A stretch of 64,000 bases of DNA, taken from Vanilla planifolia (Eukaryota > Streptophyta > Magnoliopsida > Asparagales > Orchidaceae). The number at the start of each line of letters is the position of its first letter. Positions within the stretch are counted from its first letter, which is position 1. Made by a program: the position numbers and the translations under genes. The DNA lies in NCBI GenBank assembly GCA_023846275.1, contig CM043877.1, positions 15,917,107 to 15,981,106 on the forward strand, in the 5' to 3' direction. The notes below the pieces were generated by a model. That model was not told where the DNA came from. It ran no database searches and saw nothing but the letters and a program-made list of their open reading frames with translations. Shown here one piece after another: positions 1 to 12,500 of the stretch.

Positions 1-947
1 CTTAAAATTAGAGTCATTGGATGTTTCTTGCACTCAAAATCTTGAAGGTGACTAAGGTGCTTCATTGCCTTCAATCTTTTGTGTAGGTCCACTAGTAGGA
101 TTGATTGCCATCTTAACCTCCACCATGGGCATAGTTAATTCAACCATTGGGACATTTTGCCTTGTTGTCTTGGGGCCTTCCATTGGTTTTGGCCACAATC
201 TTTCTTATTGTAGTGCTTTAGCAAGCTATGGCGCATCCAAAGCCTTTAATGATGTTTGCTTCTTTGCAGTTTCCTTGTCTCACTACTTGTTAGTCACCTT
301 ATTCATTAAATTGCAGAGAGATGAGCACCTCATCATCTTCACCAAAGATCCAAAACACAGAAGTCGATGGTAGTGAGGTTGATAGAGAAATGATCCATGC
401 TACAACTCTTCCACTTGATGTCATAGATTTTAGAGGGTTAATCAGAATGCTTTTTAAACTAAAAATTTGTCATTTATTTGCTCACCTTTTACTTTTTTAA
501 TCAAGTAACGACATTTTTTTATGGTCACTAGGTGTCCATCATTTGGTGTCCTTTTGCTTCGTTAATAGAGAATTGAGCCATTGGGGGAAGAATGGTCAAT
601 TGAATTTTGCAATTCTAGATATTAATTCAACTTTTTTTCACTCCCATCATCTAGACATGATAGGTAGCTAAACTATGCAAGTTAGTTATATCATTGACTC
701 ACTTCATCAAAATGACTTTATAGACCTATTCAATCGTACTTGGCTTATGAGTGCTACTCGTGCAAACAATTACCTCTAGATCAACGAATGGGACATTACA
801 AAGCTTAGTGTATCAATGTGCTTGACATTTAGTCTGAGCCATTCCTAACTCCAACTAAGTAGATGCATAGATCTAGGGAACACACTATTACTATCATGAA
901 TAAAGGAAGTGATCCATTTGAGAGCATTTAGGATTTGTTCAAGCTAA
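1..947. other. Upstream region, no gene recognised
   Basis: The first 420 bases are somewhat richer in GC than what follows and hold short open frames on the + strand, including one of 102 codons at 65-373. Its composition (Phe/Leu/Ser-rich, no conserved motif) does not look like a real protein. Bases 500-900 have a fragmentary coding flavour with stops, which could be an old transposon, but I cannot name a family. I see nothing else here. Confidence 0.4.
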
Positions 948-2230
948 TCTATCTACTATATATGAGTCGAAATATTTGGCATAAAAAATTCTTAATCTAT
1001 TATTGATTTGCTATTATATTAGGTTGTACTAGATTAACTATTGATTGCTATTCACTCTTATAAATTGTTGATATTTAATCATGTTATCTATTTTATTAGT
1101 CTGTAGTTAATAAGAGAAGATCAAAAGCTTAATATATTAATAAGTTATAAAATTTTTTCTCTCATTTTACAAATTTTGTCATCTTCTTTGAAAATAAAAA
1201 GATGCAACTTCAATTTTTTTGTTTTTTCATACTTATGTGATTGTCTTTGACATTTATTAGATGGGAAGGTTAACAGATAATTGAAAATATTTTAATGTAC
1301 GTTACAATTTAATGTCATTTATTTAATTTTTTATTATTTATTAAACTATTATTTGTTAAAAGATGATATTATAAAACTGTTATCTATTAAAACCAATTCT
1401 AACCATGATCATCTATCTATTCTTGAGATTGTAAAATTTTTATGTTAATTTGTTTTATACAATTAGCACTAACTATGCCTAACAATGCTTATTTGGTTAG
1501 AAATAAAAAAATTTGGTTGAAGTAGAAGCGATGATCTTAAATGATAGAATAACCATTAAAGTTATGCTTATTGGAAGCGTAAAATGTATTTAAGTTCGTA
1601 GTTTGTTATAAATTTTTTACTTAGAACTTTATATGGGGACATTAAATGTCTTGTAAAGCCTTTCATGCAAAGATTAATACAATAAATATATGAGTCAATT
1701 ATTTTCATCCAAATAACCATTGAAAAAAATTGTTAGAAAATTTTGTACATGATGGAGTTTAAGGCATGAAATTGATGTACTTTGTTTTTGATTTTCCATT
1801 TCATGCAAGATATCACAAGGTCTATTAGAGGTGCTTTATAGTTTTTCATTTAAATATTAATTTTTTCTTTGGATATGTGCATAATATGAATGTATTTCAA
1901 ACACTTTTCTCCTCTCTTCTTTAATATTGAAATATAACCATTCGTTTTTTATTGGTCAAAAAATTTCAATCATTAAAATTATAAATCACCTTTTAGGCAT
2001 ATGAAACAAAGAAGTTTAAAAATAAAAATTGATTTTGTCATTAAAAGTTTAATTTTAAGAATTTGTATAGAATTTTGTTGTCAAATTCTTATTTACTTTT
2101 TTGAAAATAATTAAATAGTATATTTTTTCTACAAATAAGTTCATGTAACAGGTTTAAATTGTGTATGATAACTAAATATACTAATATTGGTTTTTTGAAT
2201 AAACGTGCACTGCACGTGAAGTTTATCTAG
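948..2230 (+). mobile_element. Probable non-autonomous Helitron
   Basis: The right end (2201-2230) has a perfect hairpin, ACGTGCA-C-TGCACGT, followed after 11 bases by CTAG, then a host T. That is the structure of a plant Helitron 3' terminus (short GC-rich hairpin, then CTRR, insertion between A and T). About 1.28 kb upstream, at 948, the sequence TCTATCTACTATATATGAG follows an A and resembles the TC-starting 5' terminus of plant Helitrons. The interior is very AT-rich with no helicase or Rep frame, so it would be non-autonomous. The 3' end is the stronger evidence; the 5' end is inferred by resemblance. Confidence 0.55.
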
Positions 2231-3558
2231 TACAAGTAATTATGGGAAGATTGGTTCAACAAGATTTCTAGTATTGGACATCATCAAGACCTTTCTCTAC
2301 CTCTTTGGAAGTCAGTGGGGTTAGCTACCCCTTGTAAACTTTTGGGATCACTAATGTACTGCTAATTCATGAAATCCTTTCATTCCATTGAGCAACCACG
2401 ACTTTGCCCATCTTTTAGAGTTTTCAAAGTTCTTATGTTTTTACCTTTCCTTTTTCTTAGCTGTTCCTCATAATGCTGAGCCTTGCTTGATCTCTTGCAA
2501 GTGTCAGTAAAGCCCTGCCTTCAATTAGCTTTCTACTATCAACAAAAACTTCAAAAAAATGATTTTTTAGATCAACATCTATAGTAATGATTAATTCTGT
2601 TCTTAAATTAGAAACATCTGTAGCACAGACAAAAGACACTTTTTGATTATTTAACACCTCCTTTCATCCTTAAATTACACCAGGCTTTTTTAGTATAAAA
2701 GTTGGTTTCTTGGACCAAAAAAAATGCATAGTTTATCTGTGAAACTCAATTCTTAATCGAAGTATGAAATTAAGTAAATGCCCTGGATATTGTTTTCTGT
2801 GTCAGCTGGTATTTTATTAGGAAAAATGCTTGTGCAAAAAACCAGCTATTTCATCATATTTGCATTAAAATGCTGTTTTAGTGCTTCATGTTTCCATATT
2901 ATCTCTACCCAAGAACTTTGATATTGAGCTAAGATCAATTCTTTTGGAGTGAGCTCCACTTGTTCTTTATGTTTGTTAAACGTCGAATATTATTTGCCAT
3001 TGCTAAGTGGATGTTCTAAAATTTTTAATTTCAGAAGAAATTAGAAAATGAACAACTTTGTAAGTATACACTTTAGGATCTTAATGTTGTTTTTTTGGAA
3101 TGTGAATACTTATTATCGAACTTTCTCCTTATTGGAAGTATCTTTTTAAAATTTTATAACAATTTCTCATATATATATATATATGTATATATGTAGGTAT
3201 GTAAAATATGTATATAAACATTTTAAAATTTTATGAATTCTCACATTTACTCTTTACTTATTACCTTTACAACTTTAGCCTTCTATATTACCCTTTCACA
3301 ATCATATGTAAAGTGTCCTTCCTAACTTTTTAAACTCCCTTTTTCTGCTTGTGTTAAAAATGAATATATCATTTAAGAGTTTTCCTTTTATTTTTTGCCT
3401 TATTTTTGAAATAATGAGCAGATAAGAACTTATATTTGCTTGGATCATAGAGTGGCTATTATTAGCTTATTTAGTTATTCATAAACATGTTAATGGCTCT
3501 TATCCTAATTGTTATGTAGGTGATTGAGTGAATCGTTGACACTTAGCTTGGCTGTCAA
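2231..3558. promoter_or_regulatory. 5' flank of the 229-residue protein gene
   Basis: This AT-rich stretch lies between the Helitron and the start codon at 3559. A plausible 3' splice site (TTATGTAG then GTGATTG) ends near 3520, so the 39 bases before the ATG may be the second part of a 5' untranslated region with its own intron. The first exon and transcription start were not identified. A short (AT)n microsatellite lies at about 3170-3195. No other gene is seen. Confidence 0.35.
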
Positions 3559-6500
3559 ATGGATCAGCAACACTTGCCTTCTGAATTGTCTGAATCGGCC
3601 GCTACTATATTTAAGAGCTTCATGTCAAGGTATTTTTTAATTTTGTTTAGCTATATGTTAGTTTTTTCTTACTATTTTTTGCCTTCTATATTTTATTTGT
3701 GAACTCCATCCTCCCTTGTGAATTTATTTTTTTGACAATTTTAAGCTTTAGCTTCTGGGAGGAAATATTGTTATTGTGCCATAATCAATTTAGTACTTGA
3801 ATTGAAAAGCATTCAGCCTTCATGAGCTCCATAAGGGCACTAGAACTTCTAGCTCATTGTTCTATGTTATATGGCTATTTCTTAATGATTTGGGAGCAAT
3901 ATGAACGTAGTTTCCATTGTGTGGATGTAGTTTTTTTTTCATGATGGATTCATTTCTTACATACCGATACAAAAGCAGAAGATTGTTGCATAAAGTATTT
4001 TTCTTTCTTGGCTTCCTGTTTATATCGTACTTGCCTTGATTGCTGTGATGCTGATTTAGGCTGTGAAATCATTCCGTTTGCTGGAAGGTCCAGGATAATC
4101 TGTTGACCTAGGTATGTTGAAGGGTTAGGATGTTCTCTTGGTTACCTATTTTTTTCCTTTTGCAGATCATTTGATATATGGAGATAAACATGCATACCTG
4201 TACATAAGTGTATAGTTGCACACTTTCAGCACATTTATTAACCATATGCACCATATATACTTTATTTGGAAGCTCAACCATATGCATTAGTTGAAAGAAG
4301 ATCCATTTCTTGGTCCTTAGAATAAGGTGGCCCTTGGATGTCCATCCTCAATGTAGTGTTTCTTGATCTCTTAATGGTGATATCAAAGTTGGTTTATATG
4401 CATTCAGAGAGGAAAAGGAATCTAGGCAAAAGATAGAGGATAATGGGAGTACTAAAGGTTGGTTGGTTCCTGAGTCTTGGGATGGATTACAGGCTACTAG
4501 GGAGGCATGTAGTAAGAACTGTCTCTATGATGACTGAGGGAGAGGGGAATGGCTCCTTATTGATTGACAACTGCATGCCCATGAAATGTGGTAGAGGGAA
4601 CTTGCAAGCGTCGCTGAGAAGTGAATGCCTATGCGTAGAAGTAGCTTCCTTCATTAGATGAAATAGATTTGGTAAGTTTCTAAGCAAGGTTTAAACCAAT
4701 AGTCTAAAAAGATTAGAATCTATAGGACTGTAGCAGTAGAAGGACAAGAGAATAGAGCAACTGATGGACTCAAGTTTTTCCTCGAACCAATTATCCTTAA
4801 GAAGGCCTTAAAGTTCTGGAATCTTTTGTGACTGGTTTTTATGGCATCTTTTTTTGATGCATTCCTTGGGAGTGAGGTCCATAATGTCAAAGGAATGCAT
4901 CCTTGTTTCTATTATTTCAAGAGAAAGTGGCAATGGAGCTCTCTAGAAGCACAAGTTGCACAAGTCCTAAAACTTCACTAACTCTTGAAGAATGTAAGAA
5001 GCTTTCTCCTTGGCAATGACTCCTCTCTCTCAGAGACCCTCTTTAGTCAAGTTGTGCGTCCTTGGTTCCACCCCCAATAGTTCTTGTGAGGTCAGGCTCC
5101 AATTTGTTCCTTAATCTACTTGATGAGTCTCCATCTTCATTCACTTCTTCAGCCTGTCAATCTTTAGTGGTATTGCCTTTAGTTCTTGCTTATAGGTACA
5201 ACCTTATTCTTTAAACCAAAAGATCTCTGTGCATTGACCCTTGTTGGCCTTTGTTTTCATAGCCTCAAGCATTATCTCAAGGTTAGTGTGTGAAAGTTTT
5301 GATCTTTATTTCATTTTTTTGCACTTGAATTGCGAGCCAAAGTTGATTGTATTTTTTAAGATTAAATCATCTGAGCCTGCAACTTTAACTTTGCCAATGG
5401 GTAAGTCAAAGAGCCTAGAGAGTCAAAAAAAGGTTGGTCCTTTTGTGCAAACCGATGACACTAGGGTTTGGCATAACTTCTAATGTGATGATGTAAGTGT
5501 TGTTAGGGCAAAATTTTCACCTAACTTGCATGACTTTGTATAGTTGGAGCCTTATGCCAATTCCCTATTCATTGAGGATTGTGGCATCTCCCTTATTTCA
5601 TGGTTCTCCTCTTGTCACTACCACAATTTGGCTGCTCTATAATGCTCCCTTTGTCATATAATTGATATAGTTGCCTACCTTGTCATAGTGTGATCTCATT
5701 GTTAAATGGTGGAGGTGAAAACTGGATGGTCTCTTTTGTCAACCTCCTTGCCTTAAGAGACAGAGTAGGCCCAGAAGCAAAATCCCTTTTAATGTCGTGT
5801 ATGCATCCTCATCAAGGGCCTCTCACATGATTGCATCCACCTCCATTGTGTCCTCAATCAATTAGAAGTTAGGGTTTGGCAAGTTGATCCAAACTTAACT
5901 ACATTTTGTCGCACATTCAAGTATTATGCTAGGGTATTCCTTAGCACATTTGGGTATTAGGTCTTGGTTTGTTTCATCTCTAATCATCTCCATCATCTTG
6001 TTTTGTTTCATCTCGGAAAGTACGTGGGAAGCAAGCTAGTCTATCTTGAAATTTGTTAGTCCATTTAGCTTTCATGTCAACGTGACTTGATTGAATTCAT
6101 ACTCGAAGATCTCTTTGGGCTCAAGTAAAACAAAAGATGATGGTTATTGCATATCATATTTGTTGTGTCCTTCGATACCTTTTTTTGCATTCAATTATTG
6201 AAGAACAAAGGGACATTTTGCAAAGATTGATGCAAAAACTAAGCCATCATATTTTCATCTCAATTATTTATGACATCATGAATCAATAGCAATATTGCAT
6301 AACACTTCCCTGTGGCGATCTCAAGATGTCATGATCTTTTCAATAATTTTTTTTGTCGAAGTTACTTCAGTTTATCTCTTAGGCATACTTGATGTGCTCA
6401 TTGCTCTATTCAAAATTTCAATTTTATTGTAAATTTTCCCTTGTTGGCCTCCAAGGTTATAAATAGGTGTCATTTCATTTTCTTCACATTCTGAACATAG

Positions 6501-9500
6501 GCAATGATGAATTATGCACAAGGAAAATTAAATGAAGAAGTGTGGAATGATACTATTTTATTCTTAATAAAAAGAGTATAAGAATAGAAAAGAGGTGGGA
6601 GGGATTGCTCAAGTTGCAAGCAATTCAATGTTAGGCTTTGAGGACCTATTGGGATCTCTATGTATAGGGGAGCCTCCTCATCTAAAATAGGCCTTTTTGG
6701 TAGTCATTGCCTATTACTTGATTCTATAGCTAGAGTGCCTACCCAAGCACCCTTGGATAATGACATGATACAACGTGGTGGATATGTAGCATTAGGTAAT
6801 TCAACAACTAATAGGTCACTAAGAAGGACCTTGAGTGTTGTTTGGTATGTTGGGATGTTGTCCTAAAGCCCTATTCACTAAATTGACATAACCTTGATCT
6901 TTGTTAGTTGGAACTTGACCTTGGTTTTTGCCTCAGTCATAATTGCTTTGGTAAAGACTTTGGTCTCGCACTTCTAGGCCTCATGATCCTTTTCCATCAA
7001 TGCCATATTTTTTTGAAGCTAGCTCAAAATTCCTCTTCTCATTAGATGACTCTCTTCTTTTTTACATCCACCAGCTCTTGATAAGAGGCAGGATTAGCAA
7101 TCTGCCCCCTTAAAGGCCTCTTTGAACTCCCATCTTCATTTGATTGAGATAGGGCACATCTTTCATGAAGGCCATATGCAGGCCATGAAACTTGTCTACT
7201 ACTGTACTCAACTAATCATAGGCCTCTTTCAAAAGGTTATAAATTACCTTGAACTATTTTTCACTATATCCAAAATATCTCTTATATCTCTTATCTCTTT
7301 GAACGTTCTCGACCTTCACCTCAGAAGCAAAAAAGATGTTGAAGTTTTTCTTCCTTTGTGGCTAGGAGCTCTTCCCTCTACCCATGTAGCTCCTGCCCTC
7401 CAAGTCTCCCTTTTTTGTTGGCTTGATCTATCAACTTACAAACAAAGGGAGCCCTACTCTATCACCTCTATCATTGGAGCACTTTTCTCTTGGGCCTTCT
7501 CCTTTTGCGATCTTAAGGAACTAGCACAAGCTTTGTGAAGTCTCATTCTCTTATCTATTAGCATTATCTTTAGCCAAAAGAAAATCGAGAAAGAATGCCT
7601 AATGCATCCATGAGGGGAAGGCCAAAACTAGGAAGGTCAAAAGCTAGATGGTCAAATTTTGCACCAGCTTCATCACTAAAATAAAGCAAAGGGATGGTCA
7701 TAGGAGATAAGTAGCCAAAAGAAAGTAAAGAAAGCATGCCTAATGCAGCCATGTAAAGAAGGTGAAAACCAGGAAGGTCAAAAGCTAGATGGTATAAATT
7801 TATGCTAATTTCGTCACTAAAATAAGGCAAAGGATATCAATGATTATGGGCTGTTGCTGCCCATTGCACAATTGAAGGATATGAAAGTTTCATAATCAAC
7901 AACCCAAATTCACTTGTCAAGATGAAGATCAAGTGTCAGTTTTCTAACACACCTCTAACCTACATATATGGAGGATTCAAGTGTTGAAGTTGAATGAAGA
8001 TGCATATTTTTGTCTTAATTTCAAGTTTAAGGAGTTCATTGCACTATGATAAAAATTCAATAACAATGAAGTGACCCTTTTATCAACTTTATTGAAGTAT
8101 GGTTTTGATTTATTTATGAGTTTTCTTTGTTCCAAACCCTCAAAAACAAACTTTGTATCAAAGTTACAATAGTGAGATTAATACGAAAATGACAAAAAAT
8201 ACTAGAAGAATATAGAGATAATATGCAAAGATTGGGAATGTTTTACTTTTCTTTATCTTTTTTTATAAAAGTTTAGATATAATATTTTATTATATTAAAC
8301 TAGTTTGTATAATAATAATATTGATTTTTTCATGCACCATGTGTTGTATGTATTTGACTTCAACTTGACGTCTACAAAGTATTTGCATGCATGAGGGTGC
8401 ACATCAATACACACACCCTGTGCTGTGCGGGGCGTAGGTGATCTGCATGCGATGATGGGTGCCATGTGTGCAATTTGTGTGAATTGGTAAGTGTACCCAT
8501 CATACTTTGTCCTATCATGCTTGCAACTGTCTTATGTGTGATTCGAGTTTTACGCTCTAATGAGCGATGAGTTGCTGGGCACGCATTGTGGTGTCACATG
8601 TGCGTTGCTCTGCTCATGTCTCAATCCAAATAACTTCCTTAAATGTTCGTTAAAGATGGATTATTAGATAATTGAATGGACTTACAATAAATCTCCTAAT
8701 CATAGGCACCTTTTTGGGATTTGAGTCTCATTAAATTTTCTTTTAAGATAAAATTAATTTTTTAGAAGTTCTTAGAATGATGCAAGATAGACTTTTGTTA
8801 TCTTTTGGAGTGATCTTGGGAGGTTGAGATTTTCATCATTTCTATTAATTAGTTGTTTTGATTTTGTTATAATTAATGCATAATTTATATAAGTGTTCAC
8901 TAGTCTCTTCACTTAGTTAACACTAGCAATGTTTTTTGTCAATGCTTCTTTATCTCATATTAGAATGAAGTTTTGTATCTAATATACATCTAGTTCCCAT
9001 AAGTGTGAATTTCCTAATATAATCTTACAGACATTTCGAGATACCATTTTGTAGATAATCTTATTAATTTTTTCTTTGATGATGATAAATTTCACTTTGT
9101 ATAGTGTTGTGACTCTCGTCTTAGAGTCTTTATGAATCTATCTTAAAAAATAGAGTCCTGAATGTATATTATTTAGGTTTAACTTTTTCACAAATTCTTT
9201 AATATTAAATTTTTCTCGTTTCTAGTGTAAACATTAGCATTGATAAACTCTTTTTTTACTTAAATATGAGTGGTAAAGAGTTCTCTTATTTGTGTTTTAT
9301 GAGATCTCCTTTGAACTCACTATTAGAGATAGGCTTTCATTAACATAATGTGGGGTTTTAAATACCCTTTCAATCTCAATTGCAATGTGTACTTTGTCTT
9401 TCATGTATTTTTTTGAACTTGTTTGGAAATAGTTTTTGTTGTTAGCTCTAACTATTTTATTGTATGTATTCTATCTTTTTTAGTGGTTATAATACTTTTA

Positions 9501-12500
9501 AATTTCACTTGTAGAAGACAGAATACTTTTTTATTTGTCATCAATTTTTAGACTTGTACTCAAATTTATTTGGCATTTGGTTCTCCAGTCTTTACCCTTT
9601 TATTTTCATTTTTTTTTTCAATAACTATTGCTAATGTGTTAACTTGTGTCAAAGATAGAATAAGAAATAAAGTTAATTTGGTGACAATAGGATAATATAG
9701 ATTTGTGATGTATTTTGATAATATTTATATCTCATTAATAAGTATTCTTAAACTCATAGCTTGTCGAAATTTGATGGTATATTTTTATCGCATTATTTGA
9801 CCTTATCACTTTCTTCACATTTTTTTTATATCTTATGAGATAAAAGCCTTCTCTAATTAATTTCTTATGGCCCATGTCACTTTATAACTATACCAATTTT
9901 TAAGTATGCATTATACTAGGTTAATGTATGACTTCTCTTTTTAATCGAGTATATATTACCTTATCAATTGATGAACAGTTGTATTAAGAAAAATATATCT
10001 CTAGTTACTCAAATCAAATATTTAATTTTTCTACACTCATTGTAACTCGTCCTCATCTTCATCTTCAATTACCTTTAGATGAATACTCAATCCAGAGTCC
10101 TTATGATTAAAAGAGATTTTTTTCTTGTTTGATGGATTGTCCTTTAGATCTATCATTGGAGGGGATTGAGATTTTAGCACCATCTCTATTAATGAAATAG
10201 AGTATCTGCGTCTCTAGGTTTGGTGGTGAAATGGTCAGTGCAATAACCTTGATTGATATCTTCTCAATGTCCTAATTCATTTTTTCCCTTTGTTCTTCAA
10301 CTCGTTTCCTAGTTTCTGTCATTGACGTTGCAACTAGACCCTCTAATATCAAACTATGATTTGTCTATCCCTCAACAACGTATTTTACTTCAGAGTTATA
10401 ATAGTGGATCAAAGCAAGAAAATAGTGTGCATTTATGCGTGCTCCTTGTGCTACATAAGCATGGGTGATCCATGTGCGACGATGGGTGTTGCTGCACATG
10501 ATCTGCGGGGCAGTAGGTGTACCTTCTATAGCATTGTTGCATGTGTAGTGATGGCTCCCATGTGCATTACTTGTGCTTATTTTGAGCCTCTTTCCCCATC
10601 TTCAGTCGTCCTACGTGCTATGCACACTAAGGCATCTGGGGGCTGTTGTGCATCCTATGCAATGTTGTTCCACAAGCCATTGTCTTATGCTCTGTATCGC
10701 ATGAGGTTATGTGCATCGTGAGTCATGCACTTTGGTGGCCCACATGCTACTATAAGTGCATGACACCACATTTACGTCACTTAGCTCATGCGATAGTCCA
10801 AATATCCTTCATTGAGTTCTTGTCCAAGATGGTTACTAGATAACTAAATAAATTTACAATAAATCCTTTGATCAAGTCTAGTCTAATAGTGATCATTTCC
10901 ACCCAAATGGCAATGGCAAAAGCAACGGAGGTCCCTTCATGATAGCCTTCATCACGTTATACACTTATCAATACCATTGAATAGTTTTAGAGGAGATTGC
11001 ATTAGTGATCAGATCTTGGTTAAGGATTGGAAATAGTTTTAAATGTGTCGTAGAGTCCACCACATTATTGTGAGGCATGTCTTTGCATACTGGAGATTGT
11101 GGAGTATCATAAGTCTCATTGCTCATCCCACTATGATTGGAGAAATTTTCGGCATAACATAGAGCATGTAATCCCCTTTTTTGGCGAATAAGAGCATCAA
11201 ATTCATCGGATCTTAGCAAGTTCACGAAAACTACTTAAACGTAATCAAGAAACCTATGTCACTCGTGCACTACTTAAACCTTCGTTACTCCATTGTGGCC
11301 CTTCAAGCGACTCTTTATCAATTCCTTATCCTTTACATAATCCTCTTCTTAAGTCTTAGTTCTCTTGTAAAAGCTTGAACCGCTTCTTCCTAATTCCTCT
11401 TTTTGTAGCTCTAGTTATTAGTGGTAACCTAACTCTTGCTATCTGATGGCCACTGTTTTCCTAGTTCTGAAAGACATAAAATTTCCTGTGGACTTTTATC
11501 CTTTGTTTATTTTCTTGTAGTTTGTTTATTTTTCTACCTTTGGAAAGTTTGATGCTCGCACTAATTCTGCCCCACTTTAAACAAATATTGAAAGGATCAT
11601 CAACACATATAAGTTATGGTTTACAATTTCTTGCAAAAGCATGCGTTTACTTATTCAATATCAAATGCAACTTGAACTCATGACTGGAATCAACTGTCCA
11701 TATATGGTTTTACTTGTTCTCAACCAAAATATTCAGTTGCTTAATTTCATTTGCTGGTATATTTTCTATTTTCATTGAATGCTAAGAGATAATGTGTTTA
11801 AGGACTGCAAAACTTGAGGAGCTGGCTGTTTTAGGGATGCAGCACCTTGGAGGATACTTTCGAGTAGTGGGTGAGTATTTAATTTTTACTATTGTGGTTT
11901 ATAATTGGTTTTATGGGCAAAAATGTTTATTGAGGCGCCTTATGCAGTCCTATTGTTAATTGATTCCTGTCTAAAAATGATTAATGCGCACACAACTGAA
12001 TAAATTTCTACTTGTGCAAAACCATCTTCCATTTGAACTCACAAAAAAGAACAATAGATCTGCTCTTTGTGCAGCATATGTGCCAACAAGCCCTAGCTAC
12101 AAAAATCCTTGTTCTGCATGCCATGAAATTAGATGCTATCTGTTATTAACAACTGTATATGCTTTTGTTTTTATGGTCATTTTTTAATGCAATTAAGCAT
12201 TTGGAGTTCCATTGCATATGCTGAATTTTAGCAATATAAAGGTTCCTTAAGGCTTATAAATGTCAGAAAAAATGTGGAAACTTGCAAGGGAAAAATTTGC
12301 ATGGATTACTCAAGAAACATTGCATTTTATGTTTTCAAGAAATTGATCATGCAATTATCCACCAATTTGTATCTAACATATTTTTCTTTTTTCCTTCAAT
12401 TCCTCAATAAATCCAAAAAAATTTTAGTGGCATCTCGCAAAATAGTTCTATAATGTGTGAGTGAGAACTCACAATATGAAGCCTTAAGTAAGGTCAAGCC

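Larger units (their letters stand above)
3630..11802 (+). other. Intron 1 of the 229-aa protein gene (8.2 kb)
   Basis: The intron runs from donor GTATTTTTT to acceptor TGTGTTTAAG. It is mostly AT-rich, with a somewhat GC-richer stretch at about 4300-7850 that carries stop-interrupted coding-like sequence on the minus strand (for example 7000-7540), probably an old transposon I cannot classify. It also contains the 141-bp tandem repeat at 7572-7837 and the LTR-retrotransposon relic at 8155-10880, listed separately. None of the short open frames inside shows a conserved domain. Confidence 0.7.

Noticed and set aside
7122..7538. 138-codon + strand frame
   Set aside because: Composition and lack of motifs suggest the antisense of a degraded transposon coding region, not a gene.
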